A DNA stretch of 64,000 bases, from positions 4,960,001 through 5,024,000 of the forward strand of contig NC_014393.1 in NCBI RefSeq assembly GCF_000145275.1, in the 5' to 3' direction. The stretch is from Clostridium cellulovorans 743B. Its GTDB lineage: Bacteria > Bacillota > Clostridia > Clostridiales > Clostridiaceae. Each line of letters begins with the position of its first letter. Positions within the stretch are counted from its first letter, which is position 1. Positions 57,002 through 64,000 of the stretch are shown in pieces. A program made the position numbers and the translations under genes. The notes beneath the pieces are model-generated. The model was not told the DNA's origin, ran no database searches, and saw nothing but the letters and a program-made list of their open reading frames with translations.

Positions 57002-57113
57002 ATAAGTTTAATCACCATATACATATATTAATAAAGATAATTAACGCTATTTAAACCTATCAATATACTCTATTTAAATACATATTACAAATTAGCATAT
57101 TAGAAATATCTAT

Positions 57114-57737
57114 TTAGTTATTTATATACTTCTTAAAAGTCTCTGAAAAATCTCTATTATTATGAGTTTTTCTAAGATCAACCATCCAATTAAAATTAAA
57201 GTCTGTTAGATTTTTTACAACTTGTGCTGCATCTCCAGTTATTGAAGACCTACTTATAGCATCATTTGCCATCTTTAAACCTTCTGCACCATCTTGAACT
57301 CTTTGATAATTCATTCTTTGAATTCTACTTATTTCAAGCAAAGCCTTATATAGATCTTTTAGTATTTCCAATTGTTTCTTATCAACATCTATACTAAATG
57401 GCATTTCGTTAAAATGAAACTTTATTTCCACATCTGCATCTATTGTTCCTGCAGTTTCTAAAGTTACACCACTTACTGTCTCATAACAAAAGTCATGTCT
57501 CTTTACTGTTCTTTTCTTGCTCATAGCACTAGCGCCATCAACATGTAATAGTCCATAGTTTGTAAAGACATATTCATCTGATTTAGATTTTATTACGAAA
57601 AATATCTTTTCTCCATCTTCGTGCATGATGTAATCATCACCATCAACTTTGTCAAAATCACTAGGTGCGATTATTTTTCCTATGTCTGATAACCCTAAAG
57701 TATCCGAAGCTAGCTTTCCAAATAGATTTGCTGCCAT
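57114..57737 (-). CDS. YvbH-like PH-domain protein
   Basis: 207 residues, ATG after GCAGGAGGAGATT. Closely resembles Bacillus YvbH: DTLGLSDIGKII near the start, DDYIMHEDGEKIFFVIKSKSDEY split across a bacterial PH-like domain (~30-125), LETAGT(I/V)D, FSIDVDKKQLE, and a helical C-terminus ending KKYINN. Function unknown; PH-like folds in bacteria are often membrane-associated or stress-related. No signal peptide. Single gene. Confidence 0.85.
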   Translation of the reverse strand: MAANLFGKLASDTLGLSDIGKIIAPSDFDKVDGDDYIMHEDGEKIFFVIKSKSDEYVFTNYGLLHVDGASAMSKKRTVKRHDFCYETVSGVTLETAGTIDADVEIKFHFNEMPFSIDVDKKQLEILKDLYKALLEISRIQRMNYQRVQDGAEGLKMANDAISRSSITGDAAQVVKNLTDFNFNWMVDLRKTHNNRDFSETFKKYINN

Positions 57738-58157
57738 ATTAATCTCCTCCTGCAGTTAATCCTGCCATATAATAAATCCTATGATAATTAAACTTAATAC
57801 ATGTTTAATTTAGGTACTTTTATTATACTATAAACAGTATATTTTTATAATTACCATTTGCTTAAATATATAGTTCTTGCATACTATTTTAATTTAAATT
57901 TTACTTTTCTTTAAAATTCATCATATTCGACAAAGGATAATAAAGATTTTTGTCTAAATATACATTTATACGACTGTTCCTTTATACTGTTAGATTTTTA
58001 TTCAATTATTTTATCATTATGAGATATACATTTTTTCTGTCTTTAAGTTTCTATTATTCTTGACGTTCTATATAATGAAAAAACGCCTTTAACCACAACA
58101 ACAGTAAATACACTTACCACTTTATATCACCATTATATTACATATTATGAGTTAAAA

Positions 58158-58172
58158 ACCAGTAATACTGGT
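58158..58172. promoter_or_regulatory. 15-base perfect palindrome upstream of the hydrolase-KAS III pair
   Basis: ACCAGTAATACTGGT, 7-bp perfect arms, 118 bases upstream of the hydrolase start: candidate operator. Gap 57738-58289 otherwise shows the YvbH-like gene's upstream region and a second dyad at 58240-58262. Confidence 0.5.
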
Positions 58173-58239
58173 GCATAAATGTAATAAGTTTCATAAACTG
58201 AGAAGGATTTTGATTTTTTTGAACGAATAGTAATATCAA

Positions 58240-58262
58240 TGATTGGTTTAATTAACTAATCA
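58240..58262. promoter_or_regulatory. Dyad just before the hydrolase start
   Basis: TGATTGGTT (58240-58248) and AACTAATCA (58254-58262), 8 of 9 inverted positions, 27 bases upstream of the TTG start. It could be a second operator or a translational stem. Confidence 0.4.
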
Positions 58263-58289
58263 ACAAACTTGATGAAGGTGGTAATTGTA

Positions 58290-59057
58290 TTGTTTGGAAA
58301 ACTTGATGGTATTTATTATGAAAGATTAGGCAACCCAGATAGTGATAAAACTTTAGTTTTTGTTCACGGTGCTGGATGTAATAGTAAATTTCTAAAGCCT
58401 TTAGCTAAGAAATTAATAACTTACAATTGCTATTTAATTAACTTATCAAATCATTATAAATCAGATAAGAAAGATTGCTATACAGCTGAAGATTATGCAA
58501 ATGAATTAACTAAATTTGTTTGTGATTTAGATAATGTTACGTTAATTGGTCATTCCTTAGGCGGGGTAATTTGTTTGGCGATAGCTTCAAAGTGTTTACC
58601 TCAGGTAAAGAGTATAGTATGTATAAGTTCTGGAGCAAAGTTTGATAAACTGGATAAAAAATTTGTAAAAAATCTGGAAAAAGGCAAATTAGATATGATC
58701 TATATGTTACGAGCCTTAGGTTCTCTAACAAAATTATCTACATATACAGCATTATTTCACATGGAGCCTAGAACTATAACGATTAATGATTTATTGCTTG
58801 CTCCAAAGATTGATATATTAGATAGTCTAAGTAAAATCAATGTTCCTACATTAATTTTAGCTGGAGCTGATGAGATTTTAATATTAGTAGAATACTCAGA
58901 AAAAGTACATGAAAGAGTTAAAAATTCAAAATTAGTGGTTGTTCCTCATGTAAGGCATATACTGCCAATAGCTAAGAAAGAATTAACGTCAAAGTTAATT
59001 GATGAATTTTTATTATCTCAAACCAATAATGAATTAAAACTTGTTAACGAGTTATAA
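58290..59057 (+). CDS. Alpha/beta hydrolase
   Basis: About 255 residues. Nucleophile Ser in GHSLGG, oxyanion HGAG (FVHGAGCNSK), acid Asp probably in AGADEI, and catalytic His in VRHILPIA. The start is the TTG at 58290, eight bases after GAAGGTGG; an upstream TTG-ATG pair at 58269 overlaps that site. It is followed 129 bases later by an unusual KAS III-like gene on the same strand; an alpha/beta hydrolase beside a thiolase-fold enzyme recalls OleB/OleA or thioesterase pairs, but this is inference. Confidence 0.85.
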   Translation: MFGKLDGIYYERLGNPDSDKTLVFVHGAGCNSKFLKPLAKKLITYNCYLINLSNHYKSDKKDCYTAEDYANELTKFVCDLDNVTLIGHSLGGVICLAIASKCLPQVKSIVCISSGAKFDKLDKKFVKNLEKGKLDMIYMLRALGSLTKLSTYTALFHMEPRTITINDLLLAPKIDILDSLSKINVPTLILAGADEILILVEYSEKVHERVKNSKLVVVPHVRHILPIAKKELTSKLIDEFLLSQTNNELKLVNEL

Positions 59058-59186
59058 AAAATCTACTATCAAAAGTTAAACATGAGAATTAATAGTTAAC
59101 GTAAAGAGTGAGTGTAATCTAAATTCAAAATATTGTAACTTATTTCTTCAGGAGCAGTTGATAAAAATATTGGGAGGTATACTTAA

Positions 59187-60191
59187 ATGAAAACTCATAA
59201 TGCCGTTATTGTAGGTGTCGCATACTATCATCCAGAAAATGCCGTAGATAATCTCTTCTATATCAACCACTTTAAAGAAAGAGGAGAAGACATTAGTGGT
59301 CTAATGAGAGCTACGGGAAGAAAAAATCGTTATATTTCAACAGATGAAAATGAAACAGTGTTAACAATGGGAATTGAGGCAAGTAAAAAAGTTATAGAGA
59401 AAACCAATATTAATCCAAAGGATCTAAATAGAATTGTTTTCTCAACGGGGACTCCAGAATATGTTTCACCTTGCCATGCAGTAAAAATTCATGATGCTAT
59501 TAAAGCTGGTCAAAAACTAAGTGCGTATGATATAAATGCCAATTGTGCTGGAATGCTTATATCATTTGAGCAAATATCTAGATCTATGCGAGATAATTCT
59601 TCTCTTAAATATGCACTTATTGTTGGCTCTGAACAAGTTAGTAGATTCGCAAGTTATGATGATACATTAACCTACCCAAGCTTTGGCGACTTAGCTTGTG
59701 CTATTATTTTAGAGAACATTCCTAATACAGATAGAGGTTTTATAGATTCAGATACATATACTAATTCAAGTACCAACGATAATATACTTTTACCTCCAAA
59801 TGGTATGTCTTCTATCGTTCATACCAAAATTCTAGGTATGCAGGATAAGCTATTACAATGGACTCCCTTTGACACTACAGGTTGCTTTTATAGTGCTTCA
59901 ATTTCAATAAAAAATTTACTACAAAAACATAACCTTACTAAAAAAGATATAAAGAAATACTTCTTATCACAATTCTCACTAGCTGCAGTTGAACAAGTTT
60001 GTAGTGATATGGAGGAGGATATATCGAAATTTGCTTTCATTGGTGATGAGTATGGATACACAGGTACTTCAAGTCCATTTTTAGCTTATGCCAAATCACT
60101 TGAAAAAAATGAACTTAATCCAGGTGACTATGTAATTTTTTGGACCGTAGGCGCAGGAACTACTGCTATTTGTAGTTTATATAGATATTAG
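59187..60191 (+). CDS. KAS III-like thiolase-fold enzyme missing the His and Asn of the FabH triad
   Basis: 334 residues, ATG after TGGGAGG. FabH-type fold with nucleophile Cys120 (DINANCAGMLI, as in SAACSGF). Where FabH has His-Gln-Ala-Asn it reads Ser261-Gln-Phe-Ser, and where FabH has Gly-Asn-Thr-Ser it reads Gly-Tyr291-Thr-Gly. The decarboxylating residues are therefore gone, while the acyl-Cys site remains. It might transfer acyl groups to an OH, NH2 or thiol (as CerJ- or PqsD-related enzymes do) instead of condensing malonyl-ACP. The true FabH is at 41010. It forms a likely unit with the upstream hydrolase. Confidence 0.85.
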   Translation: MKTHNAVIVGVAYYHPENAVDNLFYINHFKERGEDISGLMRATGRKNRYISTDENETVLTMGIEASKKVIEKTNINPKDLNRIVFSTGTPEYVSPCHAVKIHDAIKAGQKLSAYDINANCAGMLISFEQISRSMRDNSSLKYALIVGSEQVSRFASYDDTLTYPSFGDLACAIILENIPNTDRGFIDSDTYTNSSTNDNILLPPNGMSSIVHTKILGMQDKLLQWTPFDTTGCFYSASISIKNLLQKHNLTKKDIKKYFLSQFSLAAVEQVCSDMEEDISKFAFIGDEYGYTGTSSPFLAYAKSLEKNELNPGDYVIFWTVGAGTTAICSLYRY

Positions 60192-60271
60192 TTTTATGCT
60201 TCATTTTAACTATCTATTTAACCTACTCGACTGGAATTAACTCACAAAAATTATATATTCATTATTTAATT

Positions 60272-60299
60272 GCTATTAGTTTGTCCGCAAGCTAATAGC
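60272..60299 (+). terminator. Terminator of the KAS III-like gene
   Basis: GCTATTAG (60272-60279) pairs with CTAATAGC (60292-60299); TTG/CAA adds three inner pairs, and a T-rich stretch follows (GATTTTAAATTT). The rest of the 267-base gap 60192-60458 holds no other clear element. Confidence 0.78.
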
Positions 60300-60458
60300 G
60301 ATTTTAAATTTATATCATTGCAAAGTATTATTAAAAATCTATTTTTTAAATTCTAATTCTTTCAGCTATTTTAAGGCAGTATCCTCTAAAACTTAGTTTA
60401 AAGAACACTACCTTTATATTTATATCTTATTATGTAACCTTTTTTTACTTAACTATAT

Positions 60459-61745
60459 CTATCTCTTATCAAAAACCCTTTTTATTTTCCCCTCACTTCT
60501 TGGTAAAGTATCAGGATTAACAAACTCTATATTGCATGAAATTTGTAGAATGTTATGTATCTTCGTTCTAATGCTCTTATGTAATTTAATTAGTTCTTCT
60601 TCCTTATAATTGTTAACATTTCTTTGTAACTCTATGGTAATAGTTAACTTGTCCAAATTATTGTCCTTCTCAATAGTTAGCGAATAGTGTGGTGTAAGTT
60701 CATTAAACTCAAGAAGTATTCTTTCTATTTGAATAGGATATACATTAACGCCTCTTATGATTAGCATATCATCATTTCTTGCCCCAACTCTTCTCATTCT
60801 AACAAAAGCACACCCACATTCACATTCGTCATATTCTAGTGCAGATATATCACGAGTTCTATATCTAATAAGAGGAATTCCTTGTTTAGTTAATGTAGTA
60901 AATACTAATTCACCTAATTGTCCAGCCTCAACAGGCGCTAGTGTATCCCCCGATATTATTTCTGGAATAAAATGTTCTTCATTTATATGTAATCCATTCT
61001 GCACGAAACATTCGCCAGCTACTCCTGGCCCCATAACTTCACTTAATCCATAAATATCGTATGCTTTAATCCTAAATTTATCTTCGATGTTAGATCTCAT
61101 CTGATCTGACCATGGCTCTGCTCCAAAAACACCTATCTTTAGATTTAATTCATCAGGGGATATCCCCATCTTCACCATAGTATCATATATATGTAATGCA
61201 TAAGATGGTGTACATGCTAATACAGTAGTTCCAAATTTCTTCATAGTTAGTACTTGTTTCTCAGTAGCACCTCCGGATATAGGTACGACTGCTGCTCCAA
61301 GATGTTCTACACCATAATGAACTCCTAAACCACCTGTAAACATCCCATAACCATAAGCAATCTGAACAATATCATTATTAGTAATACCATATCTTCTCAA
61401 AGTATTTGCCATAAGTTCTGACCAAGTTTCAATATCATCTTTTGTGTATCCAACTACAGTTTGAGTCCCTGTTGTTCCAGAAGAAGCATGTATTCTTACA
61501 ATTTTTTCCATAGGCGCCGCAAACATTCCATATGGATAATTATCTCTAAGATCTTGTTTTGTTGTAAATGGTAATAGTTTAATATCCTCAAGCGTTCTAA
61601 TATCTTCAGGTAATAAACCTATATTATCAAACTTATTTTTATAGAATGGCACATTTTTATAAACATATTTCACCAATTGCTTTAATCTCTCTGTTTGTAT
61701 ATCATATATCTCTTCTCTTGTTTGAATACCTAATAGATTGTTCAA
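60459..61745 (-). CDS. Phenylacetate-CoA ligase-like AMP-forming enzyme (PaaK family)
   Basis: About 428 residues. Activates an aryl- or alkyl-acetate as acyl-AMP and then acyl-CoA. Motifs: HASSGTTGTQTVVGYT (P-loop-like A3), YGYGMFTGG, YGLSEVMGPG (A5), LIRYRTRD (A7) and a Cys cluster CECGCAF. The start is the TTG at 61743-61745, five bases after AGGAGGGG; the upstream ATG lies inside that site. Arylacetate activation often pairs with indolepyruvate ferredoxin oxidoreductase (ior), which is not here. Convergent with the KAS III-like gene, so a shared pathway is possible but unproven. Confidence 0.9.
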   Translation of the reverse strand: MNNLLGIQTREEIYDIQTERLKQLVKYVYKNVPFYKNKFDNIGLLPEDIRTLEDIKLLPFTTKQDLRDNYPYGMFAAPMEKIVRIHASSGTTGTQTVVGYTKDDIETWSELMANTLRRYGITNNDIVQIAYGYGMFTGGLGVHYGVEHLGAAVVPISGGATEKQVLTMKKFGTTVLACTPSYALHIYDTMVKMGISPDELNLKIGVFGAEPWSDQMRSNIEDKFRIKAYDIYGLSEVMGPGVAGECFVQNGLHINEEHFIPEIISGDTLAPVEAGQLGELVFTTLTKQGIPLIRYRTRDISALEYDECECGCAFVRMRRVGARNDDMLIIRGVNVYPIQIERILLEFNELTPHYSLTIEKDNNLDKLTITIELQRNVNNYKEEELIKLHKSIRTKIHNILQISCNIEFVNPDTLPRSEGKIKRVFDKR

Positions 61746-62667
61746 ATTAACCCCTCCTATTTTCAATGAAACAAATTAATTGTACTTATATAATTTTCGT
61801 ACCTACATTATAATTATTTAGTATTTATGTTATTTTTTATCGAAGTATGTTTTCAACTCATTACACATTTCGACATTTCAAGAATTTTATTGGAGTTTAT
61901 CATCTTCATTATACACCTTAATATAATCCATAGATATAAAATTTTACTTAATTTATTAACCTAAAAGTTTCATATTGGATTATCACAAACGTCCACTTAT
62001 AATATATTTAAATATATTGTTGTTATTACAATTAAATTATTTATCGTTAAAAATTTATTTATTAACCACTAAATTCATGTTGAGTCTGTACATTCTCATT
62101 ATAATTTTTTATTAACAACAATTTAACTTTTATACTGTGAATAACAATAAATAAAGGAGGATATTGGTTTATTGTAACGAATAATATATTATATAGACTT
62201 ATTTTTAAGTAATGATAAATTAAGTAAGAAGCTAAAATATTATGACTTATAAAATTACATTGGATTTTAAGTAAAATGATAACTGTAATTTTTATATAAT
62301 CATCTGACCTTTTCATTTAAAATCAGATTCATTTATCTATTAAGTAATTATATACAGATTAATGATAGCTTTTCACTTATGTTGCGTATCACTAAGTTTT
62401 AGTTAAACTTACAAATTATCAACATATCAAGTAGTTGTAAATCTTAATTCTAAGGAGATGATCATAATTAACCATTTTGGGGATGTCCATAAATAAGTTA
62501 CAAACTCAGAGCCAATCGTTATTCTCTTCATACTAAATATGTTGAATCGTTTGTTGCTTATTGAATTAACCTGTTAATTAATATATCTTAGCTTTGATAA
62601 AGTTCATGATTTAACTGCTCTTATTTACTGAATTTTGATATTTTACAAAAATTTTAGGAGGATTTTT
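61746..62667. other. Long gap with no convincing gene
   Basis: About 920 bases, very AT-rich. An 84-codon minus-strand frame (62062-62316) has no good ribosome-binding site and atypical hydrophobic composition, so I leave it out. A 12-codon reading frame follows AAGGAG at 62453-62458, but too closely to be convincing. No GEMM c-di-GMP aptamer or other riboswitch was recognised in front of the chemoreceptor. Confidence 0.6.
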
Positions 62668-64000
62668 ATGGATTTAGAATTATTAAAAGATGAAGAAAAA
62701 AGAATGAACACCGTAATGTTTTTGATAAATTTATTAATACCTTTTTTTGCTTTTGGATTTCTAAAATTATTCTTAGATGGAACTTCTATTGATGCTATTG
62801 TCTTTATCTTTACACCTATGAGTCTATTGATTAAGTTATTTGAAAAGACACTTAAAGGACTTGCAAAGTACCTTTACATTTCAGCTATTCCAGTTCTTGG
62901 AGCAGTCGTTATAGCCTTTTCTGCTGATGGAAAATTTGTTTGCATAACCCAAACTTATTTTTTCATTTTGATATTATCAATAGCTTACTATAATAGAAAG
63001 GTGGTAATTGCTGCTGCCTTATCAACAATAGTTGCAAATAGCTTAGGTCTTTTCTTCTATACAAAGGAATACTTGTTAATACTTAACTTACCAGCATGGA
63101 TATTTATTATGGGATTATTTGCACTAGCTTCTGTTGTAGCTACAATAATTACTGAAAGAACTTATAACTTATTTAAAACTTCTGAAATTAAAGAAAAAGA
63201 AACAGCAAATTTATTCTCATCTCAAGAAAAAATAATGATAAATGTAAAAGATATATTTAACAATCTAAAGAATGTATCTGACACAATTTATCACTCAATA
63301 GATCAATCTAAAGAAACTACTCAACAAATAGCTGTATCTTCTCAAGAAATTGCTGAAGGTTCTATGGAACAGTTAAGAGAAGTGGATGGAAGTATCGACG
63401 TCTTTAATACACTTGCAAATAAAATTTCGAGTGCAGAAGATAAAGTTAATGAAGCTGTTAGGAGCATGAATACTTTAAAACAAAATAACAATACTGGAAT
63501 ATCATCTATTGAAGAACTTTCAAGCAAGTTTGAGGAAAATACCAAATCTACAAATGATGTATATCAGGAAATACATAACTTATCTGAAAAGTCTAAGTCA
63601 ATTGGAAGTATCATAGATACAATAAACGGTATTGCAGAACAAACTAACCTACTTGCATTAAATGCTGCTATCGAAGCAGCAAGAGCTGGCGAGTCTGGTC
63701 GTGGTTTTGCTGTTGTAGCCGATGAAATAAGAAAACTAGCTGAACAATCTTCAACTTCTACCCAAAAGGTTGATAATATATTAGTTGATATTATTAATAT
63801 AATAGAAAAAACACAAAGCACTATGAAATATAATAGAGGAATAGTAAGTGAATCAAATGAAAAATTGAATACCACAGTAAATTCTTTCAAAAATATAGTA
63901 GTATCCTCAGAAGATATTATTAATATAATACATATATTAAGTGATCAACTTGAAGATATTAAAAATTTAAAAGATACTTTACTTAAATCTATGGAAACTT
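62668..64000 (+). CDS. Methyl-accepting chemotaxis protein (3' end outside window)
   Basis: 444 codons visible. ATG at 62668 after TTAGGAGGA. About six N-terminal hydrophobic helices (residues ~15-165) with only short loops, so no large extracytoplasmic sensor. A cytoplasmic coiled-coil region follows, with the hairpin tip at ~311-355 (GIAEQTNLLALNAAIEAARA, then GRGFAVVADEIRKLAE) that binds CheA/CheW. Continues past the right edge. Sensed signal unknown; polytopic membrane sensor regions often respond to membrane or redox state. Confidence 0.93.
   Translation, partial: MDLELLKDEEKRMNTVMFLINLLIPFFAFGFLKLFLDGTSIDAIVFIFTPMSLLIKLFEKTLKGLAKYLYISAIPVLGAVVIAFSADGKFVCITQTYFFILILSIAYYNRKVVIAAALSTIVANSLGLFFYTKEYLLILNLPAWIFIMGLFALASVVATIITERTYNLFKTSEIKEKETANLFSSQEKIMINVKDIFNNLKNVSDTIYHSIDQSKETTQQIAVSSQEIAEGSMEQLREVDGSIDVFNTLANKISSAEDKVNEAVRSMNTLKQNNNTGISSIEELSSKFEENTKSTNDVYQEIHNLSEKSKSIGSIIDTINGIAEQTNLLALNAAIEAARAGESGRGFAVVADEIRKLAEQSSTSTQKVDNILVDIINIIEKTQSTMKYNRGIVSESNEKLNTTVNSFKNIVVSSEDIINIIHILSDQLEDIKNLKDTLLKSMET

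Noticed and set aside
60371..60415. Terminator of the PaaK-like gene
   Set aside because: Only AAGG/CCTT and AGT/ACT with a mismatch can pair across a long loop; too weak to claim.
62062..62316. 84-codon minus-strand reading frame
   Set aside because: No adequate ribosome-binding site, Ile/Leu/Tyr-rich composition typical of translated AT-rich noncoding DNA, no recognisable domain.
62320..62667. c-di-GMP riboswitch before the chemoreceptor
   Set aside because: Common in clostridia, but the GEMM consensus segments are not present.

Overview
The window is low-GC Firmicute DNA, almost certainly a mesophilic, anaerobic, cellulosome-forming Clostridium. Evidence: AT-rich intergenic DNA, strong AGGAGG ribosome-binding sites, frequent TTG/GTG starts, a secreted mannanase ending in a type I dockerin, rubrerythrin plus desulfoferrodoxin, and a fatty-acid operon with FabK and a FabT-type regulator. 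The dockerin style (GDVNKDGKVNAIDLA) recalls Clostridium cellulovorans; that species guess is inference.

Layout. 1-10128: three tandem minus-strand subtilisin-like secreted proteases, each followed by ~108-residue beta-sandwich repeats (7 and 5 copies in the two complete genes; the first gene runs off the left edge). 10638-15984: metabolism and repair (MetY, MnmA, ExoIII, an Fpg/Nei-like glycosylase without the usual catalytic proline, a metallo-beta-lactamase-fold protein). 16308-19148: cellulosomal GH26 mannanase with four CBM35-like modules. 19709-27700: two cassettes of a ribosomal peptide (RiPP) system, with two nearly identical radical SAM/SPASM-TPR enzymes and seven small precursors that share a GF..I..(L/V/I)...(I/V)NGG leader and carry 13 X-Tyr-Gly-(Val/Ile) motifs. 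A second, non-cellulosomal GH26 mannanase lies between the cassettes. The motif is the one recognised by radical SAM spliceases (PlpX type), which excise a tyramine unit and leave an alpha-keto-beta-amino acid. This is the most likely new biology here; five of the seven precursors are under 60 residues.

28127-32380: an FtsX-type ABC transporter with a TetR regulator and a candidate operator. 32827-42452: a complete type II fatty-acid operon (fabT-fabH-acpP-fabK-fabD-fabG-fabF-accB-fabZ-accC-accD-accA), transcribed leftward from a promoter whose -10 is overlapped by a FabT-like palindrome. The divergent birA supplies the ligase that biotinylates AccB. A second FabK-like flavoprotein (43516-44586) has its own promoter and three FabT-like boxes. 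44830-57737: nitroreductase, membrane phosphoesterase, an SBP-permease-ATPase importer, oxygen-defence proteins, a secreted helical protein, a GNAT protein, a DUF2087-type regulator, a Ca-type P-ATPase and a YvbH-like protein. 58290-61745: an alpha/beta hydrolase and an aberrant KAS III-like enzyme lacking the His and Asn of the FabH triad, next to a convergent PaaK-like CoA ligase. A chemoreceptor starts at 62668 and leaves the right edge.

I saw no rRNA, tRNA, CRISPR array, insertion sequence or recognisable riboswitch. Start codons were chosen by ribosome-binding-site spacing, so several genes begin downstream of the longest possible frame. All comparisons were made by eye.
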